A stretch of 64,000 nt of DNA, taken from the NCBI RefSeq assembly GCF_010015445.1, contig NC_053126.1, positions 21,322,169-21,386,168 of the forward strand, given 5' to 3'. Both the position numbers and the translations under genes were made by a program. Positions 12,760-26,393 of this stretch are shown here, piece after piece; the first letter of the stretch is position 1; each line of letters starts with the position of its first letter. This DNA comes from Perca fluviatilis (Eukaryota > Chordata > Actinopteri > Perciformes > Percidae). The notes beneath the pieces are model-generated. The model worked only from the letters and a program-made list of their open reading frames with translations, did not search any database and was not told the origin of the DNA.

Positions 12760-12905
12760 CCAGGACTGTTTGAGCCGTTTTCTTGGGGGGACCCAGGAAG
12801 CGGCACTGAGCCGAGGCCAGGGAGTGATATGTCTCTGCTACCAGGTGTGGGTGAGAGATCACCATGGACTTCCAGCTCAATGTCTCCATCACATCAGCTG
12901 CGTGA
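12760..12905 (-). pseudogene. spop: spop-like exon 9 (BACK region and C-terminus), frameshift and stop loss
   Basis: After acceptor TTCTCTTAG, the exon encodes [20 protein letters not shown], then [20 protein letters not shown] as in SPOP. The family ends with a basic nuclear localisation tail, RKRLKQS, and a stop. Here an extra A sits in the run at 12778-12781, so the basic tail moves out of frame. The ancestral stop position (12760-12762) reads TGG, so neither frame ends there; the shifted frame stays open to about 12623, adding roughly 50 unrelated residues. The length of 146 nt is exactly one more than the expected 145. Confidence 0.9.
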
Positions 12906-15360
12906 CTAAGAGAAGAAGAGGGCAAAGAGAGACGATACAAAGTAGAGGAAAGTGCTGAAAATGTTTAAGGAAAGCAACTAAATGGATAAGTGCACAAATA
13001 AACTAGTTTCTCAAGAGCTTGGGATTCTATGACTCCATCTGTGTGGAGTGCAACGCTGAGACATTAAGGATTTGTCATACCAGCTGGCAGAGCTGTTATT
13101 TACTTTATATTTTTAAATATTTAACCCAAAGGTTATTTTGAGAGAAATAACATCACACAAATAAAATGCACTGATCATAAATATGCAGGCATGTGATGAG
13201 AAAGTCTGTTGAGTCATATCATATTCTTTAGAGCACTGGTTCCACACATTTTTGCCTTGTGACCTTTCGTAACCAATGTCTACTTGCAACCCCTCTTCAC
13301 ATATTACATACAATAATGTTCCCTTCACACATTCTTTCATTTCAATAGTTTTTAGAGTCCGGAGGAGGTAGAGCTTTACAACATTTTACACCACTTGAGA
13401 AAAAAAACTGTGAGAAAAGTGGGAAAGAAATAAAATCATTTTGCGTATATTGTTTATTACTTCACAGATGGGGGACTCCAACTCCAGGTAGGGTAACAAT
13501 CTTACTAGTAACTGTTCAATATATAATATATATATTCAAATTTATTTCATGTATTGTTTACCTACATAAATGGTCACATGATATGGTCCAATGGTAAAAA
13601 GAAATTTGTACTTAAGTACTGTACTTGAGTACAGGGAAATATTGAATTTTTTTGCAAAACTTTTTTTGTTTGTTATGTTTAAATATTACTTTTCAAGACA
13701 TTTTGAACTCTTTGGATTCCCTGAGGGGGGACATCATCATGCGCACATTTAGAGCTTCAGGGATAATTACCAGCTGACCCTGTGGCGGTCTTCAACCTCC
13801 TGATACCCTCAGGGTGCTGGTCTGCACTATCACGCACACCGCTGTGTGGCCTTTAATGACATTTTTCCTGTTTTGTTGTGTGTAAATACACAACAGCATG
13901 CGCGAGTGTTCACATGTTTGTGTTTTGGCATGGCTACTCTTGGCACTTTGGTGTGTCTGTGTGTGTATGTGTGTGTGTGTGTGTTGACCCTATCCTGAAC
14001 CCCTGCTTGCAGTAATGGCCAGTGTGAGGCAACAGGGCAGCGAGGGGCACAAAGAGAGCAGTCACAGCAGGAGAGGAAGGCGGAAAGAATGGGCCAAGGG
14101 AGGAGCGAGTAAGACAGCAGCAACAACAACAACTATAACAACATAAATACATGAAAAAAAACAGGGAGGTGCTGGACCGAAGGAGGGAGAAAAGCAGTGA
14201 TTCAGTCAGTGGTAATCATAAAACAAACCACCACTACTATCAACAAAAAACTACTTTCAGAAAAGCTTTATTTTTTTCTGCCTTAAAAAAACAATTTACT
14301 TTATATTGTGTTGTATATAAGTTTACACTTCTAGTAATTTCTTTTGGACTAAAGATTCATGTTAGACTAAAGAAAAGTGGGTAAATTCTTTTCTATAAAC
14401 TAAGTGGATAAGAGTGTCTGAGTGGCTTTATTCTCCACAACATCCCTGGGGAGAGTGAATCAATGAGAGAGGTGGGATGACGACGACTTCTATTGTCTCA
14501 ACTAAATGACTGTAAGCGGCTTGTAAAGGCTGGTCTGGAAAGAGGTTGAGGTGCTGCTAGGGGGAGGATTATTGTTCCTTTGCGTCGTCTGTTTTCTATA
14601 TTCGTCCTCTAAATTGATTTTTGTTTTGTTGCTGTCCATTGTGTCCGCAGGAGGAGGGTTGATAACGCTTTGCTGGCCAGGAGTCCCCTGTGGCCAATTT
14701 CCCCACCACCACAACATCGCTGTGGCAAATTAAACTGTCATAACGCCCATAACCACAATTAATGACTGGGATTAGGAGCAGAAATCTGCATTACATTAAC
14801 ACCTTTAGGCATACGTGAGCTCTTAAGCACGGAACTGGAGGGGGAGAAAAAGGGGGAAGAAAGGGAGGGAGACAGAGCCCATGCCAGGAGATGGAGTAAA
14901 GCTGTATAGAGAGGACAGAGGAATAAACAAAGGGATGGAAAACATGTCTGGCTCAGAGATAGAGAATTTGGAAAACAGAGGGAAGGTGATGAATTTAGCT
15001 TTTTGTTTCAACTGTGCATTCAAATACTGGATCAATCACCTCTCCGTGGACATAAATAGCAGTCATTGATGCTAATAGGCCCCATCTTACCTAAACATGC
15101 TGCCTGCAACATGGTTAACATCAGCAGCTGAGCTTTATTGCTAAATGGCCTGATATGATACGGCAGCAAAATGGTCCAATCTGGGGATTAAATTAAATTT
15201 CCTCGGGAGACAAAAATTGCTCCCACTGAAAATGAATGACTTCCTCTGACGAAAAGCTAAGTGTATGAGTGTGTGTGTATGTGTGGAACAAAATGTTTGC
15301 ATACGTGTGGTGCAAGTAGTTCTGGAGATGAATAATCTCAGTGCAGGCGTGTCAACTCAC
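12906..15360 (-). other. spop: Intron between spop-like exons 8 and 9
   Basis: It starts with GTGAGT and ends TCTCTTAG. It holds a short TG run near 13966-13984 and a fragment of the AGTAC-type repeat at 13604-13636. A purine-rich stretch lies at 14837-14960. The interval 14700-14820 is non-repetitive with homeodomain-like TTAATG and GGATTA motifs, but no function can be assigned. Confidence 0.7.
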
Positions 15361-15503
15361 TAGTTGATGAAGTCCACGGCCTGCGTCTCGAGCTGATCGG
15401 CACTGTGCAAGTCGGCGAGGATGAGGATCTCTGTGACGTTCTCCACACTCCGACTGGCGCACAGACCATCCTCGCACATCACCTTCAGCCTCTCCAGAGC
15501 ATA
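15361..15503 (-). pseudogene. spop: spop-like exon 8 (BACK region), intact
   Basis: This 143-nt exon encodes 47 residues plus two bases, beginning [15 protein letters not shown] and ending [17 protein letters not shown]. It is the start of the BACK-type C-terminal region of SPOP. Acceptor TGTCATTGGCAG and donor AACTA|GTGAGT are both good. Differences from SPOP are few (SNLSVENAAE reads SRSVENVTE here, and Lys to Glu in QLKTQ). No disabling change is seen. Confidence 0.92.
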
Positions 15504-15936
15504 CTGCCAATGACAGGGAGAGCAAGCGAGAGAGAGAGGAGAAACAGCAGGTAAACTAAATTACTTAAACAGCGCTGCCACAAACAACTGTTGTTGCACT
15601 GGGTAATGATACGGAAATACAGAATTACTCCACCACGGCGGCAACAAGACTTAGATTGAATAAGAAAGAATTATGGCGAAGAGAAGGAAAAGCGACAGCT
15701 ATGCAGACTGAGGGGGAGTGATGGTGGAAAATGGGATCACTTGAGAGGTAAAAATTGTGATTACAAAATTGCTAGGAACAATAATCTTCTCTCATATTTA
15801 GAATACGTCATGCTGGTTCAGCAGAGACTACTGGGGGATTTTCAATTTAGTTGGGTATTTATTAACACTAATGATGTAAAGGAGTTCATTTAAATAAACT
15901 TCCACTAAATAAGACTTATGCTAGGATGCTTAAGAC

Positions 15937-16807
15937 TAGGGTTGGGTAAGAACCCTGTACTTTTACCGGTCACGTCGGTATTACCGAGTATTGGTTCACG
16001 TAAAATCAAACGGTGCCAAATTCCGGTATTGACAGAGAGCAGAGGTCTGACAAACAAACAAACACACACACACACACGCAGAGGTGAGGACAGAGCAAAC
16101 TACGTCGGCTCGTAGTTTTGTTGAAGTCACCGGGAGTCACGGCAATGCCGATAAAGCGGTTTCAAGTGTGGTTACAGTTTTATAAAACTTCATGCACACA
16201 CCATTCACTGTGATATGATATTAATGGTGAGCCAAAAGCAGTCGTGGTGCTGTTCTTGACGTTACACTTCCTGTGAGACGAGCAGGCACAACAGTGGTTT
16301 CTATGCCCTGGGGACTGGACTGACAGGCTGAGGTTTTAAGGCAAGGCAACTTTATTTCTACAGCACCCTTTAGTAACAAGGCAATTCAAAGTGCTTTACA
16401 TGAAACATTAAAGAGCAATTAAAAATGGTCATGATGAAAATAAAACATGTTATAATATATTAAAAATATTATAATATACAAATACAAGAATAAAAGTTAC
16501 AGTGAGTAAGAAATTAATATTACATTTAATAGGTTGTAGCGACAGGTTTGGGAGGAGAGAGGGAGGGGTTTTATTTTTATTTTTGTTTAATTTCTGTCAG
16601 TGTAAAATATTGTAAATAAATAACATAATATTAACATAACATAATATTCTAAGTAAATAGGTTTGGGATTATTTTTACAACTGAAATATTTTTTTGTAAT
16701 TACAGAGGGAAAGTACCAAAAAAAGAACCGTTGGGTACCGGGAACCGAATTTCAGGTACCGGTATCGGTACTGGTATTGGTTCAGATGCGAAAGGTACCA
16801 AACCCTA
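15937..16807. mobile_element. hAT-type element (TAGGGTTGGGTA ends) with a nested repeat
   Basis: The ends TAGGGTTGGGTAAGAACC and GGTACCAAACCCTA are flanked by an exact 8-bp duplication CTTAAGAC (15929-15936 and 16808-16815). The ends are rich in GGTACCGGTA-type motifs. The 871-bp body contains a separate dispersed repeat at about 16338-16412. It lies in the intron between exons 7 and 8. Confidence 0.9.
16338..16412 (+). repeat. Dispersed repeat fragment inside hAT element
   Basis: The stretch reads AAGGCAAGGCAACTTTATTT ... AAGGCAATTCAAAGTGCTTT. This pattern is familiar from teleost genomes as a common retroposon-like fragment. Its class is not certain from sequence alone. Confidence 0.5.
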
Positions 16808-17099
16808 CTTAAGACACGTCTCACATCTAGTAAGCAAAACAAAAGTCTTTTCTTGGCCACCAAACTTGAAATATTGGTGAAAGAGAAAGCACAAACTTGA
16901 AAGTGCAATTTGGCACTCTTTATTTAAGCATGAAGGCTGTAAGTGAGGTAAGGACACATCAATAATTCTCTCTTGAGACAAGCTGACAACATTCAAATCA
17001 GAGACTGGTTTTAAAAAAAGCCTTTTTAAAAATTGTTGTTCTTGAATCTTTTAAACTCTTTTGAGTATTTCTGTAAACATTTCAACTACTCTAAGAGTC

Positions 17100-17520
17100 T
17101 ACAGCCATGCCAGAGTTCTGTGGGACTGAACGAGCTAAATGCTAATGCAAGCATGCTCACAATAACGATGCTAACATGCTAGCAGGTATAATGTTTACAA
17201 TGTTCACAATCTTAGTTTAGCGTGTCAAAGTTTGCTAACTATTACAAAACACAAAAGTGAGGCTGATGGAAGTTTTACAGTTACGTTTTGGTAAATAAAA
17301 TGTTTGTTCAAATGCTGGCACTTCAAAAAAATCAGGGTATAACCAAAATTATTACTATTAATCCTGTTGGGGACATGAATAATGTGGAGACCAGAGTTCA
17401 TGGTAATTCATCCAAACATTTCACACACAAAAAAAAGTTCTTGCGAAACCATGAATATTTGTACAAAATTGTGTGCCAACCAGTAGATGCTGAGATATTT
17501 AAAAAAAAAAACATTCATGT
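17100..17520 (+). repeat. Dispersed repeat, copy C
   Basis: It starts with GCTAATGCAAGCATGCTC and CTAACATGCTAGCAGG and continues to AACCATGAATATTTGTACAA and GATGCTGAGATATTT. It shares the motif order of the copies near 2-3 kb, and its end abuts the TC/T tract that has consumed the spop-like exon 7 donor. Confidence 0.6.
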
Positions 17521-17527
17521 TTATTCA

Positions 17528-17941
<414 letters not shown>

Positions 17942-19564
17942 CTAAGTGTCAAATAAGAAAGAAAAAAAACTCCAGACTCCTTCCTTCTGAAGAGTCTGAA
18001 CACGTTTCAGTAAAACTACATTCTAGCACATTTATTTAATTCTTTTCAGCTGATTCCTGGAAATTAATCCTGAACATTCATTTCCTTGACAGTGCCTGCA
18101 GCCAGCAAAGTAGGCTTTATCACTCGCTGGCACAGTGACGGTAACCTGAACCTTTCCCTCCGCACTGAGAGGCAGAACAAAGCAGTAAACCAATTATAAC
18201 AATGCTTTATCGTCACAACGGTGACTGGAGGCGTTTTAGCAGGGTCAGGCTGGGTATACCAACAGCTCAGTGCGTTTGTGTCAACTCTGACCACTCAACA
18301 GCAACATAAACACACTGAGAAATAATGGAGGGAGTCGGGTTGAGTTTACAGCACGGATTGTGCTATAGTGCCCTTTTACAGGAATACAGATAACACACAT
18401 GCGATTTTGGGGTACCAAATATATTAAGCACAACTGTTACATACCACCACCCGCCCCATAGGTTTGGTTCTACAACAGACTAACAGTAAGAATACTGAGT
18501 TAAAAATGTACAAGAAATATTCACCACAGTTTGGAGGGCCAGAGGGGGGTCCAGGCTTTTCAACTGGTTTGCCCCCTGAAGTCGGATTTCCTCACCGACC
18601 CCGACATCACAATCCAACATGGCTGCTCAGTAGTGAAAGCTGTATTAATATACTGTTTATTAGCACTTCTGTCTTATTTGTGTCTCATCAAATCAGTCGT
18701 ACACACAGTACTGTTCATTTTCTATCTGTGGACATGTTGCTATGGTGTTTGTACGCGCAAAATCCTGCATAATGCGTTGTTATCAACTGGTATTGCTAAC
18801 AATGGCTAATCCTGCTAGTTAGAGTCCCCCTACAAAACAACAATAACGTCTAACTAAAATATTCTAACAACTCCTCTCGTCTACTTGCTACATAATGCAC
18901 ATCAAACCTACATGTACATATTGTTTCTAAAATTAGCATCAGAACCTTGCTTAAAAATAACAACAGCCTGCATGGTCTTTCTTACTTCTATTGTTTGTAC
19001 GCAATCCAGCAATAAAGAGGAGGTTTGACATCCAGAACATGAAAACTTGACTAAATTCATTCTGCTCATTTTTGACAGCAAAGTGTGTTGTAGTGTTAAT
19101 GGGGGAAAAAATTGGCATAATAGCACCACATTGGAAGTCACATGAGAAAAACTAACAGCTAACAGGGCTTCCTTCAGTATTGCGAGCTTTCAACAGTGTC
19201 TCATAAATAAATGACGCTCCTGTAGTTACAGTGTCTAAAGCTCCCCTCTACTCACAGAGCAGCCCTCTATTAGAGTGTTTCTTTATGAGCTCATTTGTCT
19301 TTCCTATATAGAGTGCTGCAGAGGAGTGTTAACCCATCTATCTGTTTTCTCTGAATCGTATGGGGACATGGCCCACCATTTCTCCATCTTTCTGATGAAG
19401 ACGCCCACTTAAACAGCAATTAAGATGCATTTCCTGGCTCTGTGCTTTATAATTTCCCCATTCGGGCCGTGCAGGCATCAATATTCCGCTGACATAACGG
19501 GTAAATCACCAAGGCTCAATCTCACCACCTCCTACCAGATGAACACAACCAACTGTGGCACGAG

Positions 19565-19566
<2 letters not shown>

Positions 19567-19647
<81 letters not shown>
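19567..19647. repeat. (CA)n microsatellite
   Basis: About 40 uninterrupted CA units, in the intron between exons 6 and 7. Confidence 0.95.
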
Positions 19648-19651
<4 letters not shown>

Positions 19652-20202
19652 ACATGCACACATTCAAACACAAATATCACAGAGGACACATAACAAATGC
19701 AAAGATGCACACGCTGCATGCCGTGTTGAAAGACTTACATGTACAATAAACCACCAACATACTGTACATATATGAAAATAAATAAACTTCTATTTAACAT
19801 CCATAATATCAGTTGCATTCAGGGCCACTAAACATTAACTTAACACAGTACATTAAGAGTGCTTCATTTGAGTTATTAAGAAAACATTGCCATGCTGCAG
19901 TACTTGACATTAAGGTTACAACCTGAAATCAGCATATATTTATAAATGAACTGTGGGCATTTATTGAAGGTGTTTCTCCTCACATTCAGTCTGAACACAC
20001 CATAAAAATAACAAGGAACTCAATCCGGTTACACAAAGCACACACAATGGATGAAATGGTTTGCATATTGTTCTCTTACCATCTAAACATGAAGTGAAAA
20101 TCAACTACCAAATGGAGACAAAATAACTTGTGGTTGCTTTCACTTCAATTGAAGTTTGTACATTTGAATTATAAATTTAATTTCAAGCCACTATGTGTAT
20201 AC

Positions 20203-20788
20203 TAGAGCCCAACTAATAGTCACCCAGGCCGATATTATCAGCCAAAGAATGTTATACGCAACTTCAGTGTCAGTGCCATTACATAGTTTGTCCACCAGAG
20301 AGCACTGACAGGTTTATTTCCAAACTGTAAAATGTCTTGCTCAGTAGGCTACATATCGTGGTCATAAGCGATACTTATTTTTTAACTCTTACATATTAAT
20401 ATTTAACCTGACACGCCAGGTTTGGTGCCACAACCAGAAGAACACAGAAGCTGTGATTGGAAACCGTTTGGGAAGGGGCAGGCAGGCAAAATACCTGGCA
20501 GGTGGTTGGATGAACTATCTGTCTATTATGTTGTTTTGATTTAGGTTGTCGTTTTGAACGAACAGTTGCGGCCGTCATACACACCCAAACCACGCCCGTA
20601 GCTGCCGGTAGATCCTCATCGGACACTGATTGGTTTGGTTCGCTGCTGTTCGGACACAAACGCATTACTTCAAACCTGATGAGACAGGGTTTTGTGTGAT
20701 ATGTGATCCCGTGATTCTCTCGTGATATTGCACACAAGGTAAATTAATATTGGTATCAGCCTTAAGTATGCAGTATTTTGCAGCCCTA
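20203..20788. mobile_element. Probable old hAT-type MITE
   Basis: The left end TAGAGCCCAACTAATAG, with GGCCGATATTATCAGCC inside, and the right end TTTTGCAGCCCTA resemble a common fish hAT MITE pattern. The flanking 8-mers do not match, so the boundaries are less sure. Confidence 0.45.
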
Positions 20789-21138
20789 ATTTCCTCTGCC
20801 AATGTTTCCTATCCGGTTTGTTTGTTTGTTTGTCAGCAGTATTGCGCAAAAACTACAAAACTATTCTTCACTTTTGTTAACATTGCGAGATGGCAGGTCT
20901 GCGCTCTCCGAGTGCCCTTCTAGTGAATATTAAAATGTCCATTTATGCAAAAAAACTACCATGGCAGATCACCTATTCCTCCTATCACAATTCCATCCTA
21001 GAAATAGTGACATGATTGTGCTGAAGGCAACACAGACTGCTGTTTTACCGGTATTGTCTCATTGTGTCTACAACCAACACCTTGTCCCATTAGAATCATT
21101 TCAAAGACACTATAATCACAAAAGAAATCTGCACATAG

Positions 21139-21411
21139 TAGGGGTGTTAAAATTAATCATTTTTACGATGCATCGCGATGCGGACGATTCTGCATTGATG
21201 CAGTGACAGACCATAATCGATTATTAATAGCCTACTGGAATTCAGGAAGTTCATATACGTATATCTGACTGCTTGAATTTGTTGATGAAAATCTTGTGCA
21301 GTATTATATAATAATGATAGGTGACGCATCGCTATGCATCGGGATATCGAATCGAAGGTGGATAATCGTAATCGAATCGAATTGTGAGACCAGTGAAGAT
21401 TCACAGTCCTA
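21139..21411. mobile_element. hAT-type MITE, degenerate
   Basis: The ends TAGGGGTGTTAAAATT and TTCACAGTCCTA, with an ATCGAATCGA-rich body, follow the hAT MITE pattern. The flanking 8-mers GCACATAG (21131-21138) and ACACGTAG (21412-21419) agree at six of eight positions, consistent with an aged target duplication. Confidence 0.7.
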
Positions 21412-21556
21412 ACACGTAGTGGCTTTAAAAACACCAGATAATAGAGTTATAGTCAACAAGACATGAAGGAACACGTGCAGACACACTTGGATGTTTTGAG
21501 AAGAGAACACTTCCTGACGCAACAGAGAGAAAGATAAGGACAAGTGCTCGACTCAC

Positions 21557-21612
21557 CTTCTTACTCTCTTCCATCTCATGCTCAAACATGGCACTGAACA
21601 CCGGCGAGCGAG
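21557..21612 (-). pseudogene. spop: spop-like exon 6 (BTB domain), intact
   Basis: A 56-nt exon encodes RSPVFSAMFEHEMEESKK without any change from human SPOP in this stretch. It completes an Ala codon with exon 5 (G + CT). The acceptor is TCTGTCTCAG and the donor AAGAAG|GTGAGT. It covers BTB helices that face Cullin-3. A GATA/GA microsatellite lies about 45 nt upstream of the acceptor. Confidence 0.9.
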
Positions 21613-21648
21613 CTGAGACAGACAGAAAAACAAAAGACAGACAGAGAG

Positions 21649-21656
<8 letters not shown>

Positions 21657-21686
<30 letters not shown>
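21657..21686. repeat. (GA)n microsatellite
   Basis: About 15 GA units preceded by GATA units, upstream of spop-like exon 6. Confidence 0.95.
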
Positions 21687-21688
<2 letters not shown>

Positions 21689-23962
21689 TTGTTATTGTGT
21701 GTAATGTTGATGCACGGTGAGCTCTCTGATATCCGTTAACAGCCTGCCTGCCACAGGGCCAGAGGAGAGCGAGGGGGATGATTGACAGCAGCGACAGCAG
21801 TAGAAGCATCATGTGGAAAAAGACGACTGCAACTCCGCCCTGCTGACAGACTCACGACGACCTCCAAGGCGTGGTTAGTCAGACTTTAACACTGATCCAC
21901 TGACTTGACTGGAGCTTGTTTGATACATTATGCTTTAATTAAGGTCTGTCTTCCTGTTTTGATTACATGGGTGCCTGCTGCCACTCAACATTCTATCATG
22001 TTAGCATAGAGGACTGCTGAGGCTTATTTAATAAAAAAAAATACAAACATTTTTCAAAAGAGGCAGATATGTTTGAAGTGGTTTTTACCCAGCCTTTATG
22101 TCCCTGCAAATCCAAAATTTGTTCGGTCACATTCTGCAAGAGGACACTGTTCACCACAGTCTACAAATCCTCTTGAGGCAAGGACAGTTCACTCTATGCC
22201 TCCGTTTACAGAAAATATGCAGTAAAGTGGAGACAAAATGCAAAAGAGCGGCTGATTATGTGCCAAAGTCCCTTAAAGAAATAGAAAGCAGTTAAAAAGA
22301 GTGTTTGCAATGCAAATGGTATTTTAATAATCAGATTTTTACCCACATTTTATTATAGTGATTCTATTAAATCAGATATTGCAACACTTTTTTACCACAA
22401 ATAAATTCACAGTTTAAATAACCAGACCTAGTGACCCCAAAGTACTGGAGCTATTGATAAAAAAAGGACACATGGGTGATTAAGCGTTAAGCATTGTTAT
22501 CACTTAACAGGTGAGGTGACCAATAACTTGCTGCCAGTGTCCAGACACAAGCACAGCTAGAGGAGTGATATGTTAAATCTTCATCACAGACCGTCATGCT
22601 AACTGTCTGATCTTCAAATGACGTATATCAGTCCCACTTCTGTTACTCGAAATCAACTGCTCTATGATAATCCTGCATGCTTAAAATAATCACCATATCT
22701 TGTCTGTGTAGTTCTGCTTAAGGCAATGACACAGTGTATTTTCTCTCTTATCATTGTGGCCGTGACAGCAGTTAGTTTCGGCACAAGCTGAGGATGAACC
22801 TCACCGATGGAGTCAGCTGAGAGAGAAAGTGTCTCTACAAAAGGTTAGACCTTTAACCTTTTACTAAAAATCGCATATATCAACCAGTGTCGTCCTCTTC
22901 TGATACGGTTGACTTTGTTTGATTATGTGCTCATTGGCTAACACTTTACATTACTGTTCACTAATGAATGCTTAATTAACTAGTGATTAAATTTTAACAA
23001 ATGTTTCAACAGATTATTAAGTATGTGTCAAAGTCAGTGATATGCTATTAATTTAAGTACGTAATAATGAGTTATCAACCTCAAAGCTAGCTACCCATTT
23101 AATTACTCAATTGGAAACGTGGTGTCATCCATCAACCCTGCACACGCCACAAAACAAGTGGAATACTGATATCAGTAAAACGTGGGCCAATAAGTGATTG
23201 AATAAGTTAACAATGGGACATAGTGGTTATAAGAGCAGCAGCACCTGCTGCTTCAATAGTAACTTAAATGATCAACTAAATAAATAACATCAGATATGCT
23301 GTGGCTCAGGGTCAGAATCACTTCCAACGTCAGAAACAAAACCTTTCATCTTAAGGAGCAAAAGAAACAGTGTTAGCTATCTTATGATTAGATTATAGAT
23401 AAGACAGGACGGGCATCCAAATCATTTTTCAGTCAGTGTCAGAGGAAGCAGTCTAATATTTGGTTTAACCACACATCAGTGGCAAGATTAAAATGTAGAA
23501 GCTCAAAAGTTTAATGGACGCTTAACTAACTGTTCAACTGTCAGGGTTGTTTAAGGCATCAGTGAAGTAGACATATAAAAACAAACTTTTTTTATACTTC
23601 TGCTTTCTCTGAATAGGTAGGTGACCAGACAACTTATGGTTAAAGACAGTTGATTTAAAAAATAAATTAAATTTTTTTTTTTTTAAACTTGATGATCTTG
23701 CTGTCAGAAAATATAAATCTACATGACAAATAACAAAACAGAGGGAGTTTGTCTGTCTGTGAAGTGTCTCAGTCATTCAGGTCACAAGACAGCTTGACGT
23801 GTCAAGTCGAAGACACGTCTTTGAAGTTACCTACAATTACTGTACACAGCATGCCAATACATTTGCAAGACAGTCATAGGTCAGTTAGAGCCAGGGACAT
23901 GATGATCCTTTTGTCACATATCGGGTAATCTCTATAAACAGATATCTACATATAAATACAGA

Positions 23963-24816
23963 GGGCTAGATTTATCCAGCCGTTTGCGCCTGTTTCCAGG
24001 CACTAATTGGTCGCAAAGACAGACGTAACCGATGCGGGCTATTTACAAACAGGGCGCACTTGGGTAAAATCGCAGATTGTCTGCCACATGAGCGAGAAGA
24101 GACAAGTTGTGCTTTCAATATGCGTTCGTGGGAGGGTCGTGGGGAAAGTGGGAGTTCCACCCAAAAAGGTGGGAGGATAAGCGCAAAGTGCACCTAATTA
24201 TATATTCCGTGGTATTTACAAAGACTGTCAGTAAGAGCGTGCCTCTATTCTGCGGGGGAAATTCTCCGCCTCTTAAAAGCAGGTCTAAACCAGCCGCAAT
24301 CAAGTTTCCTCGTAGACCTTTATGCCGCTGGTGAAATGGCAACAGTAATTTGAGCAAGACGAAGACATAGGCGAGGCTGAAAATATTTTTAACACAAGAA
24401 TCACACTTTGTCAGTGAACACAACATAATTTAGCATTACAGATCAAGCAGCCATGCAATATTAGAGTTACTGGAAGAAATCAAAGATGAAATTGAATCTC
24501 CCACTCAGCGTTCACATCCCATTCCAGCAGTTGTTAAACTCCTCGCTACATTACAAATATTGGCATCAGGATCATTTCAAACAGTCATAGCATCAGCAGT
24601 GGGAATATCGCAGTCTGCACTCAGCCGTATCACAGCACAAGTACCGCTTTGCTACAGCGCAATTTACGGTATAGTGGGCGGAGAAAGACGCTGATTGCTT
24701 GATGGGTGTCAGGGTTGATAAATACTACGCAAAATGTGGATGCATAGCGTGCGCTATTACCGAACTTGCATAAACAGACGCAGCGCAAACTGCGCTAGTG
24801 TTAGTAAATTAGGCCC
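23963..24816. mobile_element. PIF/Harbinger-type element, second subfamily
   Basis: The ends GGGCTAGATTTAT and AAATTAGGCCC are imperfect inverted repeats flanked by AGA on both sides (23960-23962 and 24817-24819), matching the 3-bp duplications of Harbinger elements. It contains an N-terminal transposase fragment. Its terminal sequence differs from that of the 46958 and 54470 copies. It lies in the intron between spop-like exons 5 and 6. Confidence 0.8.
24461..24646 (+). pseudogene. HARBI1-like transposase fragment (N-terminal HTH part)
   Basis: A 62-codon open stretch reads LELLEEIKDEIESPTQRSHP, then IPAVVKLLATLQILASGSFQ and TVIASAVGISQSALSRITAQ. The pattern of a basic/proline stretch, LLA.L..LASGSFQ, and VGISQSALSRI is typical of the N-terminal helix-turn-helix region of HARBI1-type transposases. 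There is a stop upstream and no catalytic region downstream, so it is a relic inside the element at 23963-24816. Confidence 0.85.
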
Positions 24817-26393
24817 AGAGTGTTCCGGTTCTCTTACCGTTCGAGTAGAATTGACCAATCCCGTTTGAGCAGGCTTTGGTTGCAGGCAGGTAAACAGTCC
24901 GTGTGGAGAGGAAAAGAGGCAAAACGCATAACGCATTGGCTGAAATTCAATTTTTTTTTAATTATCTGCATTCATATGCAGATATGCGTTTATAGAGATT
25001 AGCTGAAATGTCGTCTGAACCTAAAACACCTACAAAAAGTATCAACCCGGACTGTAAACAATGACCGGCACATGGAAGAGGAAGTCTTGGACTGGATATC
25101 TGCTGGCTACAGCGGAACCCCAGAATAATTGGCCGTTGCCCACAGAGGCTAAATTGTCATCAGACCGATAGCCGATGGGTTCTGGGATTTCATATCGGTT
25201 AAAGTCACCAACTGATAAAAATTATTTAAAAAAAAGTTAGTTTAGTCATGGATTAATGACTGCATCCAGAAACACTGAAACCCAACTTAGCAGTGAATGG
25301 GCAGGTAGGACTATGGGGACAAACCTACAGTAAGTCTGTCTGGTGCAGCTCAATACTGGTGAGCTCATACTGCAGCAACAAAGAGAAGGGGCGGGCGAGA
25401 GAAAGAGAGTCATAGAAAGTGAATGGAGGGAGAGGAGAGAGAAAGAGAACAGTAGACAGGAATGGGGAGTAATGGGAACTGAGAGAAGAGAAAGAAATAA
25501 AGAAGACTGAAAGGAAGGACAAATAATAGAGGGGTGTCAACACAGAAAAGAAAGAGAGAGAGAGTGAGGAGAGAGGAATGATGAAAGTAGGAGGAAAACG
25601 AAGATGGGGGAAAGAGACAAGAGAGAATGAAAAAGGGAAACACGAAAGTGAAAGGGGGAATATTGAGATAAGGTAAGAAAAAAAAGGAAAAAAAAGGGAA
25701 GGTAAAAGACATTTAGAGAGAAGCCAGAGTGGTATAAAGATCACATTGCCAATGTGGAGCCAATTTGAGTTGCTCTCCCTCCTTCGTTTGATCCCTCTCT
25801 GTCCGTCTCCACGGCGATTAGCGGCCGGGAGAGTTGTCACGGGAACGGCCGAGAGGGGGAATAACGAGGAGGAGGGACGTCATCTGGACCAAGTAGAGCA
25901 GAGAGAGAGAGACAGGGGAAGACCCCAAACCACAGCAGCACATAATTAAAATGGCTCCTCACACACACATTTCAACAAATCCAATAATGAACAGCCTCTC
26001 CTTCCCTCCACAGAGACACACAGTTCACTAGTTTCCTCAAACCTTTCACTATCTGACACTGTCTATCATTGAAGTGCCAATATCTGCAACAAGGTGTTCA
26101 CCGTGCAACACCATGTGTGTTTGTGTGAGTCAGCATAACAGGGTGTGGTTAATATGTGGACTCTATAAAGGCCAACAAAGACTAAAGGTGCCACTAGCTG
26201 ATACTTGTATGGATATTCAATATATTCAAATGTAACCATCACTGTGGCAAACAAAAAATTATTCATTAAAATTAAAAATATGGTGAAGTATCTCCCCCGG
26301 AATTGAATTCTCTTCACAGTGGGAAAGCCGTCTGAAGCAGCATTTTGACCGCATCTAAAACTCTCAAATGAAACCCAGGATGACAAACATTAA

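Noticed and set aside
12623..12940. A single 105-codon minus-strand frame as a standalone small protein
   Set aside because: Its first part is spop-like exon 9 with its intron edge, and its tail is the frameshifted extension after the lost stop.
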